From Guyparkeria sp. WRN-7 (GTDB lineage: Bacteria; Pseudomonadota; Gammaproteobacteria; Halothiobacillales; Halothiobacillaceae): 64,000 nt of DNA. A program made the position numbers and the translations under genes. Of the stretch, positions 36,992 through 46,694 are shown one piece after another (the first letter of the stretch is position 1; every line of letters starts with the position of its first letter). Below the pieces are notes generated by a model. That model was not told the DNA's origin. It saw only the letters and a program-made list of their open reading frames with translations, and ran no database searches. The stretch lies in contig NZ_LRFH01000004.1 in the NCBI RefSeq assembly GCF_001641825.1, forward strand, positions 222,964 through 286,963, read 5' to 3'.

Positions 36992-37831
36992 TCAGCCGTT
37001 GGCGCCGTCATCGATCTTGGCTGCCAGCTCGCGGCTGCGATCGCGCGAGGCGCGGATGGCACGCGCAAAGGCCTCGCGCACGCCGGACTCCTCCAGCTGG
37101 GCGATCGCCCGCTCGGTGGTGCCGCCAGGAGAACTCACCCGACGACGCAGCTCGGCCGGCGGCTCGTCGGCCGCCAGGGCCAGCTTGGCGGCCCCGTAGA
37201 CCGTCTCCAGTGTCAGCAGACGGGCCACGTCCGGCGCCATGCCCAGCTCTTCGGCTGCCGCCTGCATGGATTCCATCAGGTAGAAGGCGTAGGCCGGGCC
37301 GCTGCCGGACAGCGCGGTGACCTCGTCGATCTGCGACTCGTCCTCGAGCCACTGGACCACGCCCACGGCGCGCATCAGCGACTCGGCATCACTCTGCTGC
37401 TCCCGGCTCACCGCCTCGGCGGCGAACAGACCGGTCGCCCCGCAGCCGACCATCGACGGCGTATTCGGCATGGCTCGCACCACCGCAGCATGCCCGCCGA
37501 GCCAGCGCTGCAGGGCGGCTACCGGAATGCCGGCGGCAATCGAGACCACCAGCTGACCGGCCGCCAGAGACGGGGCCAGGTCCTCGGCCACCGACTGCAT
37601 CACCTGCGGCTTGACCGCCAGCACGACCAGCTGCGCCCCGTCGATGGCAGCGTGATTGTCGCCGGTCACCTCGACCCCCAGCTGCTGGGCCAGCGACTGG
37701 CGACGCTCGTCGTTGGGGTCGGCGACCACGATCGACGGTCGGGCGCCCTCGGGCGCATCCTTGACCATGCCGCCGATCAGCGCGGCGGCCATGTTGCCGC
37801 CACCGATAAAGGCTATCCGCGAGGCATTCAT
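36992..37831 (-). CDS. proC: Pyrroline-5-carboxylate reductase
   Basis: Last step of proline synthesis, reducing P5C with NAD(P)H. The 279-residue product has the Rossmann motif IAFIGGGNMAAALIGGM (residues 6-22), LAVKPQ, and the C-terminal signature LSGSGPAYAF and VSSPGGTTERAI (about residues 172-250). ATG 37831. It lies in the minus-strand operon yggS-proC-yggT-metX-metW. Confidence 0.96.
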   Translation of the reverse strand: MNASRIAFIGGGNMAAALIGGMVKDAPEGARPSIVVADPNDERRQSLAQQLGVEVTGDNHAAIDGAQLVVLAVKPQVMQSVAEDLAPSLAAGQLVVSIAAGIPVAALQRWLGGHAAVVRAMPNTPSMVGCGATGLFAAEAVSREQQSDAESLMRAVGVVQWLEDESQIDEVTALSGSGPAYAFYLMESMQAAAEELGMAPDVARLLTLETVYGAAKLALAADEPPAELRRRVSSPGGTTERAIAQLEESGVREAFARAIRASRDRSRELAAKIDDGANG

Positions 37832-37909
37832 TGTCTCACCTGCCAGCTTTGCGTTTGACGAAGACCTAGGAAAATAACACGAATGGCGACCGAATGCGGC
37901 CTGAGACCC

Positions 37910-38578
37910 TCAGTCACGGGGGCCGAACAGGGCCGTTCCGACCCGCACGATGGTCGCCCCCGCCGCGATGGCGGGCTCGAAATCGCCGCTCATGCCCATC
38001 GACAGTTCCGGCAGCGGTTCCGGCAGGCTGGCGTTGAGTTCCGCCAGCTGGGCGAACGCCTCGGTGTTGCCGGGACGCGGAATGCACATCAACCCCTGCA
38101 GCCGCAGGGTCGGCTGCTCGGCGCAGGCCGCCGCGATGGCCGCGACCTCGTCCGGCACCGCACCCGACTTGCTCGCCTCGTCGTCGATGTTGACCTGGAT
38201 CAGCACGTTGAGCGGCCCCAGCGCCGGGTCGCGCTGCTCGCCCAGGCGTCGCACCAGCTTGACCCGGTCGACGCTGTGCACCCAGTCGAAATGCGCGGCG
38301 ATCGCGCGGGTCTTGTTCGACTGGATCGGGCCGATGAAATGCCAGGTCAGCGGCAGATCACCCAGTGCCTCCTGCTTCTCCAGCGCCTCCTGGAGATAGT
38401 TCTCGCCAAAATCGCGCTGGCCCATTTCGGCCAGCGCCCGGATCGCCTCGACGGGCTGGCGCTTGCTGACCGCCACCAGCCTCACCGGGCGCGATTGATC
38501 GCCACGCTGTCCCCGTTCGGCGACCGCATTGTCGATCCGTTCGCGGATGGTTCGGTACGCGCTTTCTCGATTTCCCAT
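37910..38578 (-). CDS. yggS: Pyridoxal phosphate homeostasis protein YggS
   Basis: A 222-residue PLP-binding protein with the fold of alanine racemase N-terminal domain but no catalytic activity. The PLP lysine is in VAVSKRQPVE (about residue 37); GENYLQEA, WHFIGPIQSNK and LSMGMSGDFEPAI are family signatures. It buffers free PLP and affects amino-acid metabolism, fitting its place before proC. First gene of the operon, divergent from pilT with about 130 nt between. Confidence 0.96.
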   Translation of the reverse strand: MGNRESAYRTIRERIDNAVAERGQRGDQSRPVRLVAVSKRQPVEAIRALAEMGQRDFGENYLQEALEKQEALGDLPLTWHFIGPIQSNKTRAIAAHFDWVHSVDRVKLVRRLGEQRDPALGPLNVLIQVNIDDEASKSGAVPDEVAAIAAACAEQPTLRLQGLMCIPRPGNTEAFAQLAELNASLPEPLPELSMGMSGDFEPAIAAGATIVRVGTALFGPRD

Positions 38579-38712
38579 CTTGCACCTTGTGCGTGTTCGT
38601 TTTACCTTGTCCTCAACGAAGGCCGAGCCGCGTCACTGCGGGCCCCCCGGCCTTTGACAGGCACCACCAATGGACTTGAGACGGGGCCTTCTCCCCGAAA
38701 AAGGACGATCGC

Positions 38713-39762
38713 ATGGCCGAAACCCGAGATATCGACTCCCTGCTGATGTTCACCGTCAAGAACGGGGCATCGGACCTGCACCTGTCTGCCGGCGAACAGC
38801 CCCGCGTGCGCATCGACGGCGACATCCGCAAGGTGAACGTCCCGGTCATGGACCACAAGGACGTGCACAGCATGGTGTACGACATCATGAACGACCGGCA
38901 ACGCAAGGAGTACGAGGACAACCTCGAGGTCGACTTCTCGTTCGAACTGCGCGGCCATGCCCGTTTCCGTGTCAACGCCTTCAACCAGAATCGCGGCGCC
39001 AGTGCGGTCTTCCGCACCATCCCGAGCAAGGTGCTGACCCTGGAGCAGCTCGACGCGCCCAAGGTGTTCCAGGATCTGTGCGACTACCCCAACGGCATCG
39101 TGCTGGTCACCGGCCCAACCGGTTCGGGTAAGTCGACCACGCTCGCGGCGATGATCGACTACATCAACGACCACCGCAACGACCACATCCTGACGGTCGA
39201 GGATCCGATCGAATTCGTCCACGAGTCGAAGAAGTGCCTGCTCAACCAGCGCGAGGTGCATCGCGACACGCACAGCTTCAACGCGGCACTGCGTTCGGCC
39301 CTGCGCGAGGATCCCGACGTGGTCCTCGTCGGCGAGCTGCGTGACCTGGAGACCATCCGCCTGGCGCTGACTGCGGCCGAGACCGGCCACCTGGTGTTCG
39401 GCACGCTGCACACCAGCTCCGCGGCCAAGACCATCGACCGGATCATCGACGTCTTCCCCTCCGCGGAGAAGGACATGGTCCGGGCGATGCTCTCCGAATC
39501 CCTGCGCGCGGTCATCTCGCAGACCCTGCTGAAGAAGATCAGCGGCGGGCGCGTCGCGGCGCACGAGATCATGCTCGGCACGCCGGCCATCCGCAACCTG
39601 ATCCGGGAGAACAAGGTGGCGCAGATGTACTCGGCCATCCAGACCGGCCAGGCCCAGGGCATGCAGACGCTCGACCAGAACCTCAAGACCCTGGTCACCC
39701 GCGGCGTGATTTCCAAGGAGCTCGCCCGCGGCCGCGCCGCCAACAAGAACGACTTCATGTAA
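38713..39762 (+). CDS. pilT: Type IV pilus retraction ATPase PilT
   Basis: Hexameric secretion-superfamily ATPase that powers retraction of type IVa pili. The 349-residue protein has the N-terminal PAS-like domain, Walker A GPTGSGKST (about residues 130-138), the Asp box TVEDPIEFVH, Walker B DVVLVGELRD, the His box ETGHLVFGTLHT and the AIRNLIRE motif near residue 288 that is required for retraction in PilT. Start ATG 38713. First of three tandem PilT/PilU genes. Confidence 0.96.
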   Translation: MAETRDIDSLLMFTVKNGASDLHLSAGEQPRVRIDGDIRKVNVPVMDHKDVHSMVYDIMNDRQRKEYEDNLEVDFSFELRGHARFRVNAFNQNRGASAVFRTIPSKVLTLEQLDAPKVFQDLCDYPNGIVLVTGPTGSGKSTTLAAMIDYINDHRNDHILTVEDPIEFVHESKKCLLNQREVHRDTHSFNAALRSALREDPDVVLVGELRDLETIRLALTAAETGHLVFGTLHTSSAAKTIDRIIDVFPSAEKDMVRAMLSESLRAVISQTLLKKISGGRVAAHEIMLGTPAIRNLIRENKVAQMYSAIQTGQAQGMQTLDQNLKTLVTRGVISKELARGRAANKNDFM

Positions 39763-39816
39763 CCCACGTCCCCCGGCCCGGATGGCCGGGCGGGCGGCAC
39801 CAGCCGGGACAGCTCG

Positions 39817-40962
39817 ATGGATCGCCAGCAAGCAGCCAACTACGTACAGGCCCTCCTCAAGCGGGCCGTCGACCGCAACGCCTCCGACCTGTTCGTCACC
39901 GTCGGCGCACCGCCGTCGGCCAAGGTCGACGGCAAGGTCGTCCACCTGACCGACCAGAAGCTCTCGGTCGAGAACACCCAGATGCTCGTGCGCTCGATCA
40001 TGACCGACAAGCAGGTGGCGCACTTCGAGGAGAGCCACGAAGCCAACTTCGCCATCTCGCTGCCCGGGGTGGCGCGCTTCCGCGTCAACGCCTTCATGCA
40101 GCGCGGCAGCGAGGGGATGGTCCTGCGGATGATCCGCTCGGACATCCCGGACTTCGGCGAGCTCAAGCTGCCGGACGTGCTCGGCGACATCGCCATGACC
40201 GCCCGCGGCCTGGTGATCTTCGTGGGCGCGACCAGTTCGGGCAAGTCGACCTCGCTCGCCGCGATGCTCGACTACCGCAACGAGAATTCGCGCGGTCACA
40301 TCGTCACCATCGAAGACCCGATCGAGTTCGTGCACAAGCACAAGGGCTGCCTGGTGACCCAGCGCGAGGTGGGCATGGACACCGACTCCTTCGGCGCGGC
40401 CCTGAAGAACACCCTGCGCCAGGCGCCGGACGTGATCCTGATCGGCGAGATTCGCGACCGCGAGACCATGGATCACGCCATCGCCTTCGCCGAGACCGGC
40501 CACCTATGCCTGTCGACGCTGCACGCGAACAACACCAACCAGGCACTCGACCGGATCATCAACTTCTTCCCGGAAGATCGCCGCCAGCAGTTGCTGATGG
40601 ACCTGTCGCTCAACCTCAAGTCGGTGGTCTCGCAGCGACTGCTGCGCAAGACCGACGGCGAAGGGCGCGTCCCGGCGGTCGAGGTGCTGCTCAACACCCC
40701 GCTGATCGGCGACCTGATCTTCAAGGGCGAGGTCTCGGAGATCAAGGAGGTCATGAAGCGCTCGCGCGAGCTGGGCATGCAGACCTTCGACCAGGCCCTG
40801 TTCGACCTGTACGACTCCTACCAGGTCGACTACGACGAGGCGATCAGCAAGGCCGACTCGGTCAACGACCTGCGCCTGCGCATCAAGCTCGAGAGCAAGC
40901 GCGGACTGCCCAAGAGCCGCGATGACGACGCCGGAGACGAACTCAAGGTCGAGTCCGACTGA
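39817..40962 (+). CDS. pilU: PilT-like ATPase PilU
   Basis: Accessory retraction ATPase that works with PilT in twitching motility. The 381-residue product matches PilU in order: SDLFVTVGAPPSAKVDGK (N-terminal), Walker A GATSSGKST (about residue 134, with Ser in the third variable position), TIEDPIEFVH, DVILIGEIRDRETMDHA, the ETGHLCLSTLHANN His box, and a PilU-type C-terminus without AIRNLIRE (TPLIGDLIFKGEV instead). It follows pilT after 54 nt. Confidence 0.92.
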   Translation: MDRQQAANYVQALLKRAVDRNASDLFVTVGAPPSAKVDGKVVHLTDQKLSVENTQMLVRSIMTDKQVAHFEESHEANFAISLPGVARFRVNAFMQRGSEGMVLRMIRSDIPDFGELKLPDVLGDIAMTARGLVIFVGATSSGKSTSLAAMLDYRNENSRGHIVTIEDPIEFVHKHKGCLVTQREVGMDTDSFGAALKNTLRQAPDVILIGEIRDRETMDHAIAFAETGHLCLSTLHANNTNQALDRIINFFPEDRRQQLLMDLSLNLKSVVSQRLLRKTDGEGRVPAVEVLLNTPLIGDLIFKGEVSEIKEVMKRSRELGMQTFDQALFDLYDSYQVDYDEAISKADSVNDLRLRIKLESKRGLPKSRDDDAGDELKVESD

Positions 40963-40987
40963 GCCCACCTGACCAGGACGCTGCAAC

Positions 40988-42142
40988 ATGAGCCAACTGA
41001 GCCTCGAACCCTACCTGAAGCTGCTCGCCGACAAGGAGGGTTCCGACCTGTACTTCTCCAGCGGGACGACCCCCGCGGTCAAGATCCAGGGCGAGATGCG
41101 CTTCATCGGCAAGGACCGCCTGCGCAGCGGCCAGGTCGAGGAACTGGCGCGCTCGGTGCTGAACCAGCACCAGATCGACGACTTCCTCGAGACCCTCGAA
41201 CTCAACGTCGCCCTGTCGCGGCCGGGCATCGGCCGCTTCCGCATGAACGTGTTCATGCAGCGCGGCGAGTGGTCGCTGGTGATTCGCTTCATCCAGGCGG
41301 AAATCCCGCGGGCAGCCGATCTCAACCTGCCGATGGTGGTCGAGGACCTGATCACGGAACGCCGCGGCCTGATCCTCGTGGTCGGCGCGACCGGCTCGGG
41401 CAAGTCGACCACGCTCGCCTCCATGATCGACTACCGCGCCGAGGCGCGGCCAGGGCACATCCTGACGGTCGAGGACCCGATGGAGTACGCCTTCCGTCAC
41501 CGCAACTCGGTGGTCAACCAGCGCGAGGTCGGCGTCGACACCCGGTCCTACGCCGCGGCGCTCAAGGAGGCCCTGCGCGAGGCCCCGGACGTCATCATGA
41601 TCGGCGAGGTGCGTGACCGGGCGACGATGGAGCACGCGCTCGCCTACGCCGACACCGGTCACCTGTGCATCAGCACGCTGCACGCGACCAACGCCAACCA
41701 GGCACTCGACCGGATCATCCGCTTCTTCCCGTCCGAATCGCGCGACCAGCTGCTGATGGACCTGTCGCTCAACCTCAAGGCGATCATCTCGCAGCGACTG
41801 ATCATCGGCAGCGGCGGCAAGCGCTTGCCGGCCGTCGAGATCCTGATCAACACCCCGCTGGTCTCGGACCTGATCAAGCGCGGCGAGATCGACGCGATCA
41901 AGGAATCGATGGAGAAGAACACCTCGAGCGGCGCGATGACCTTCGACATGTCGATCCTGGAACTGCACAAGAAGGGCCTGATCACGCGCGAGGAAGCGCT
42001 GGCAAACGCCGACAGCCGCAGCAACATGGAGTGGCTGATCAGCTTCGGCGGCGGACAGGACGAACTCAAGGCCGCGGCGGCCGATTCCAGCGGCATCAAG
42101 AGCGATGCCTCGGACAGCGACGAGCTGCCGCCGCTGGAGTGA
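40988..42142 (+). CDS. Second PilU-like ATPase
   Basis: A 384-residue PilT/PilU-family ATPase, third in the row. All ATPase motifs are intact: Walker A GATGSGKST (about residue 136), TVEDPMEYAF (Asp box, with Met and Ala-Phe replacing the usual IEF-VH), DVIMIGEVRDRATMEHA, and DTGHLCISTLHATN. The C-terminus has TPLVSDLIKRGEI, like PilU and unlike PilT. It differs from the neighbouring PilU along its whole length, so it is an old paralogue and not a recent copy. It begins 25 nt after pilU; the three genes are probably one operon. Confidence 0.88.
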   Translation: MSQLSLEPYLKLLADKEGSDLYFSSGTTPAVKIQGEMRFIGKDRLRSGQVEELARSVLNQHQIDDFLETLELNVALSRPGIGRFRMNVFMQRGEWSLVIRFIQAEIPRAADLNLPMVVEDLITERRGLILVVGATGSGKSTTLASMIDYRAEARPGHILTVEDPMEYAFRHRNSVVNQREVGVDTRSYAAALKEALREAPDVIMIGEVRDRATMEHALAYADTGHLCISTLHATNANQALDRIIRFFPSESRDQLLMDLSLNLKAIISQRLIIGSGGKRLPAVEILINTPLVSDLIKRGEIDAIKESMEKNTSSGAMTFDMSILELHKKGLITREEALANADSRSNMEWLISFGGGQDELKAAAADSSGIKSDASDSDELPPLE

Positions 42143-42163
42143 CCGCGGCCGCCGGATCGCGGC

Positions 42164-42192
42164 TTGCGTTTGCACGGGCAGGCCACGATAAT
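42164..42192 (+). promoter_or_regulatory. Sigma-70 promoter of tRNA-Gly
   Basis: TTGCGT (42164-42169) and GATAAT (42187-42192) separated by 17 nt, ending 12 nt before the tRNA. Confidence 0.55.
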
Positions 42193-42204
42193 CACCGGCA
42201 CCTT

Positions 42205-42278
42205 GCGGGTGTAGCTCAATGGTAGAGCAGAAGCTTCCCAAGCTTAAGACGAGGGTTCGATTCCCTTCACCCGCTCCA
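42205..42278 (+). tRNA. tRNA-Gly with anticodon CCC
   Basis: A 74-nt cloverleaf with encoded CCA. The acceptor stem GCGGGTG pairs with CACCCGC, the D arm is GCTC...GAGC, the anticodon loop is TTCCCAA (anticodon CCC, reads GGG) and the T arm AGGG-TTCGATT-CCCT is standard. It closely matches E. coli glyU. The outermost anticodon-stem pair appears to be G-A. Confidence 0.95.
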
Positions 42279-42416
42279 GTTTCCCCGGACGCCACCTCGG
42301 GCCGCTTGACGCCTGAGCACGGCAAGCACGCCCCCGCCCGCTACTGATTCGTCGCCGGCCGCGGGGCCGCAGCCCGCAGCCGTCCGGATCAGCCGCCAGG
42401 TGGCATTGCACCTCCC

Positions 42417-43493
42417 GTGACCTCGACCCGCTTCGACATCATCGTCATCGGCGCCGGCATCGCCGGGCTGACCAGCGCACTCGCCCTGCGACAAGCAGGT
42501 GCGTCGGTGGCGGTCCTGGATCGCGGCCAGCCGGGCACCGAGGCCTCCTGGGCCGGCGGCGGGATCCTCTGCCCACTCTATGCCTGGCGCTACCCGGCAG
42601 CGGTGCTCGCCATCGCCGCCGAAGGCATGCGCGGCTACCCCGCCCTGCTCGACTCGCTCGACTCGCGTATCGACCCGGAGCGGCTGGTCACCGGCATGCG
42701 CATCCTCGACCCCATCGCCCCCGGCGAGACACGCGACGCCATTGCCGCGACCTTGTCGCAGGCCGGCATCCGGCACGAATGGCAAACGGCTGAGAATCAG
42801 GATGCATTGTGGCTGCCCGAGGTGGCCAATGTCCGCAACCCGCGACTACTCGACGCGCTGTTGGACACGGTACGGGCGCGCGGCATCGAGCTGTTCGCAC
42901 AGCGGGCCGGGCAGGAAGTGCTCACGCGAGCGGGGCGGGTCACGGGAGTCAGGACACCCACGGGCGAATTGTCGGCCGACCGCGTGGTGGTGGCCGCCGG
43001 CGCCTGGAGCGAGGCACTGGTTCCGGGCATGCGTGAGGAAAGCCTCTTCCCGGTACGCGGACAGATGCTGCGGCTGGAGCCGCGGGCGGAGAACGGCCTC
43101 GATCACATCCTGATGGACGAGGGCGTGTACCTGATTCCGCGCGCGGACGGCTCCGTGGTGATCGGTTCGACCGTCGAGCACGCGGGTTTCGACAAGACGG
43201 TCGACGACACCGCCCAGGCGCTGCTGCATGCCAAGGCCTGCCGGCTCTGGCCATCGCTGGCAGGCGCCCGCATCACGCATCGCTGGGCAGGACTGCGCCC
43301 GGGGTCCGTCGACGAACTGCCGGTGCTGGGCGAACACCCGGGTATCGAAGGGCTGTGGGTCAACACCGGCGGCTTCCGCAATGGCCTGGCGATGGCGCCG
43401 GCGACTGCCGACTTGCTGACCGCCCTGATGACGGGTCAGCCGAGCACGCTGGACCCCACGCCCTACCGAGTCGAGCGCCTGCTCGACAGCTGA
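42417..43493 (+). CDS. thiO: Glycine oxidase ThiO
   Basis: FAD enzyme of the D-amino-acid oxidase family that oxidises glycine to iminoglycine for thiazole synthesis. The 358-residue product starts with the dinucleotide-binding motif IIVIGAGIAGLTSA (about residues 8-21), has ASWAGGGILCPLY, the RGQMLRLEP strand and the C-terminal flavin motif WAGLRPGSVDELPVLG and NTGGFRNGLAMAP. The start appears to be GTG 42417; no strong ribosome site is seen. It stands alone; thiG and thiS are not in the window. Confidence 0.9.
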   Translation: MTSTRFDIIVIGAGIAGLTSALALRQAGASVAVLDRGQPGTEASWAGGGILCPLYAWRYPAAVLAIAAEGMRGYPALLDSLDSRIDPERLVTGMRILDPIAPGETRDAIAATLSQAGIRHEWQTAENQDALWLPEVANVRNPRLLDALLDTVRARGIELFAQRAGQEVLTRAGRVTGVRTPTGELSADRVVVAAGAWSEALVPGMREESLFPVRGQMLRLEPRAENGLDHILMDEGVYLIPRADGSVVIGSTVEHAGFDKTVDDTAQALLHAKACRLWPSLAGARITHRWAGLRPGSVDELPVLGEHPGIEGLWVNTGGFRNGLAMAPATADLLTALMTGQPSTLDPTPYRVERLLDS

Positions 43494-43541
43494 TCGGCAC
43501 GCGGCTACTGCGCACGCCGCCTCAGCCGACGCTCCTCGTCT

Positions 43542-43961
<420 letters not shown>

Positions 43962-46172
43962 TCAGGCCAGATCGATCGGATCGACATCGATCGACCAGCG
44001 TAGACCCTGACCCGGACGACGACTACCGACCGATTCGTCCACCTGCCACAGCGCCTGGTGCAAGGTACTGCGCACCCGGGCGAGCAACAGCAACTGGAAG
44101 CGGTACCGGCCGGCACGGCGGGCCAGCGGCGCGGAGACCGGCCCCCAGACCGCCAGCTCCTCGCCCGCCCCCGCCCGCAACTCCTCGGCCACCCGGGCGA
44201 GAAACGCCCGCGCCACACCGGCCTCGCGCGCATCGGCGCGCACCAGCGCGGCGAAGCGCGTCGGCGGCAGCTCGGCCTGTTCGCGTTCGGCCAGCTCGGC
44301 GGCCATCACCGCCTCGTAGTCCTCGCTCAGCAAGCGACGCAGGACGGGGTGCTCGGGATCGTGGGTCTGCACCAGCACCTCGCCCGGCCGCTCGGCGCGA
44401 CCGGCACGACCGGCGACCTGCAGCAGCGACTGGGCGAAACGCTCCGGCCCGCGAAAATCCGCGGCGAACAGGGCCTGGTCGGCATTGACCACCCCGACCA
44501 GGGTCACGTCGGGGAAGTCATGCCCCTTGACCAGCATCTGCGTTCCCACCACCAGTCGCGCATCGCCCCGGGCGATGCGCGCGAGGCTCTCGGCCATCAC
44601 GCCCTTGCCGGCCGTCGCATCCCGGTCCAGACGCACGATGCCGAAGCCGGGAAACCGCGCGGCGAGCACATCCTCGAGCTGCTCGGTCCCCATGCCGCGC
44701 ACCGACAACGGCGCCTGACAGGAGGGACAGTCGGCGGGCACGCCCTGCTCGAAGCCGCAGTGATGACAGCGCAGGCGCCTCGCCTCGCGGTGCCAGGTGA
44801 GAAAGGCATCGCAGTGGGGGCAACCAGCCACCCAGCCGCAGGCATGACAGACCAGGCTCGAGGCGTAGCCGCGCCGATTGAGATAGAGCATGACCTGACC
44901 GCCGGCGAGCAAGTGGCGTTCGATCGCACGCATGAGTGCCGGCGATAGCCCCGCCTCCATCGGCTGGCCGCGAATATCGAGGCTGTTGATTGCCGGCATG
45001 CGTGCGCCGGTGGCGCGTTCGGTCAGGTGCAGGTGGTGGTAGCGGCCTTCCCAGGCATGCCGCAGCGTCTCCAGCGACGGGGTGGCCGAACCGAGCAGGA
45101 TGGGGACATCCAGCTGCCGCGCCCGCCACACCAGCACATCGCGGGCGTGATAGAGAAAGCCTTCCTGCTGCTTGAGCGCCGCATCATGCTCCTCGTCGAC
45201 CACGACCAGCCCGGCCCGCGGCAGCGGCACGAAGGCCGCCGAGCGCGTACCGATAACCAGCTGGGCGCTGCCGGCGGCCACCGCCCGCCAGGCGGAGAGC
45301 CGCTCGCCATCCGCCAACCCCGAGTGGAGTACGGCGGGCCCGACGTCGAGGCGGCGGGCGAAGCGGTCGATCAACTGCGGGGTCAACGAGATCTCCGGCA
45401 CCACCACCAGCACCTGCTCCCCGCGCGCCAGTACGCGCTCGATCAGGGCCAGGTACACCTCGGTCTTGCCGCTGCCGGTGACCCCCTGCAGCAGCCAGGC
45501 ACCGAAGCGGGCCATGCCGGCAGTCACCGCATCCACCGCCGCCTGCTGCTCGGCGTTCAGGACGGGTGCCGCCGTCGCCGATGCACCGGCTGCGGCGGGC
45601 CAGTCAGCCGGCGCTGTCATCGATGTCACCTCGGCCCAGCCGCGCTCGACCAACCGCCGCCGCACGGCAGCCGGTCCCAGCGAGGTCGCCGGCCTCGGTG
45701 TCCCGACATCGGCCAATGCCGCGAGGGCCTCCTGCTGGCGCTCGCCGCGCGCGGCACCTTCCTCGTACGCCTGACGCCCCGCCCGGGTAAGCGCGAGGGC
45801 CTCGACCTGCAGATCCCGCTCGCCCCGCAACGCCTTGGGCAATGCGGCGAACACCACCTCGCCCAGCGGGTGATGGTAGTAGGCGGCTGCCCAGCGCAGG
45901 CAGGCCAGCGTTTTGGCATCCAGCAGCGGCTCCCGGTCGAGCACCGCCGTGATCGGGCGGGTTTCCTGCCCTTCCGGCTCGGCGGGCTCGATCACCACCG
46001 CCACCCGCTCGGACTTGCCGAACGGCACCCGCACTCGCGCCCCCGGACTGGGCGACGCTTGTCCGGCATCGAGGTGATAGGTGAAACCGCCGAAGAAGGG
46101 GCCCGGCACGACCACCGTCCAGCAGGCCGGAGTCGCCGGGTGATCAGGGTTGGCGGTATGATCGTGATCCAT
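43962..46172 (-). CDS. priA: Primosomal replication restart helicase PriA
   Basis: 3'-5' helicase that reloads the replisome at stalled forks. The 736-residue protein has an N-terminal DNA-binding domain (FFGGFTYHLD), Walker A LLQGVTGSGKTEVYLAL (about residues 229-245), DEEHDAALKQQ, LGSATPS, then a zinc-binding region with CHACGW, CPHCD, CHHCGF and CPSCQ pairs (about 450-500), and helicase motifs V and VI (VGTQMLVKGHDFP, QVAGRAGRAERPG). ATG 46172 selected; the in-frame extension upstream has no conserved residues. Confidence 0.95.
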   Translation of the reverse strand: MDHDHTANPDHPATPACWTVVVPGPFFGGFTYHLDAGQASPSPGARVRVPFGKSERVAVVIEPAEPEGQETRPITAVLDREPLLDAKTLACLRWAAAYYHHPLGEVVFAALPKALRGERDLQVEALALTRAGRQAYEEGAARGERQQEALAALADVGTPRPATSLGPAAVRRRLVERGWAEVTSMTAPADWPAAAGASATAAPVLNAEQQAAVDAVTAGMARFGAWLLQGVTGSGKTEVYLALIERVLARGEQVLVVVPEISLTPQLIDRFARRLDVGPAVLHSGLADGERLSAWRAVAAGSAQLVIGTRSAAFVPLPRAGLVVVDEEHDAALKQQEGFLYHARDVLVWRARQLDVPILLGSATPSLETLRHAWEGRYHHLHLTERATGARMPAINSLDIRGQPMEAGLSPALMRAIERHLLAGGQVMLYLNRRGYASSLVCHACGWVAGCPHCDAFLTWHREARRLRCHHCGFEQGVPADCPSCQAPLSVRGMGTEQLEDVLAARFPGFGIVRLDRDATAGKGVMAESLARIARGDARLVVGTQMLVKGHDFPDVTLVGVVNADQALFAADFRGPERFAQSLLQVAGRAGRAERPGEVLVQTHDPEHPVLRRLLSEDYEAVMAAELAEREQAELPPTRFAALVRADAREAGVARAFLARVAEELRAGAGEELAVWGPVSAPLARRAGRYRFQLLLLARVRSTLHQALWQVDESVGSRRPGQGLRWSIDVDPIDLA

Positions 46173-46238
46173 GTCCGGCAGGATACCGCAGCACCTGCCC
46201 GGGGTGGCCGAAGGGCCCGATGAGCGAGGGGATTGTTC

Positions 46239-46266
46239 TTGACTACGTTTGCCGGTATGGCATAAT
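46239..46266 (+). promoter_or_regulatory. Sigma-70 promoter of rpsT
   Basis: TTGACT (46239-46244) and CATAAT (46261-46266) separated by 16 nt. Predicted transcription start near 46273, about 60 nt before rpsT. Confidence 0.65.
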
Positions 46267-46333
46267 CCCGCGCCTTGAACTGATGTTTCCATCAAGCTCA
46301 CCAGATTTATAGCCGAATTCGAGGAGTTAACCC

Positions 46334-46594
46334 GTGGCCAATACCGCTCAAGCCAAAAAGCGCGTTCGCCAGGCCGAGAAAGCCCGCCAGCACAACATGG
46401 CGATGCGCTCGCAGGTACGCACTGCCTACAAGGCCGTCATCAAGGCCGTGAAGGACGGTGATGCGGACAAGGCGCAGCAAGCTTACCGCGAAGCCCAGCC
46501 GATCCTGGACCGGATGGTCACCAAGCGCATTCTCAAGCGCAACACCGCTGCGCGTCGCAAGTCGACCCTGGTCAACCGCATCAAGTCCATCTGA
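46334..46594 (+). CDS. rpsT: 30S ribosomal protein S20
   Basis: An 86-residue basic helical protein beginning ANTAQAKKRVRQAEK and containing MRSQVRTAYKAV and a C-terminal KRNTAARRKSTL, all S20 signatures. The start is GTG 46334 with GAGGAG 7 nt upstream; non-ATG starts are common for rpsT and contribute to S20 autoregulation in E. coli. It has its own promoter and terminator. Confidence 0.97.
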   Translation: MANTAQAKKRVRQAEKARQHNMAMRSQVRTAYKAVIKAVKDGDADKAQQAYREAQPILDRMVTKRILKRNTAARRKSTLVNRIKSI

Positions 46595-46636
46595 TCGCGC
46601 GCGCCGGCCATCGGCGCCCGATAATCGGATGAAAGC

Positions 46637-46668
46637 AAAAGGCCCCGCTCTCGAGCGGGGCCTTTTTT
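46637..46668. terminator. Terminator between rpsT and pyrE (likely bidirectional)
   Basis: Eleven-pair stem GGCCCCGCTCT/CGAGCGGGGCC type palindrome (46641-46662), followed by TTTTTT on the plus strand and preceded by AAAA, giving a weaker T tract for pyrE on the minus strand. Confidence 0.9.
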
Positions 46669-46694
46669 CATTGCCTCGACAGGAAAGGGCCGAC

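Noticed and set aside
42205..43493. tRNA-Gly next to glycine oxidase as a regulatory link
   Set aside because: The tRNA has its own promoter and thiO begins 138 nt later with no T-box-like structure visible. The shared link to glycine is probably chance.
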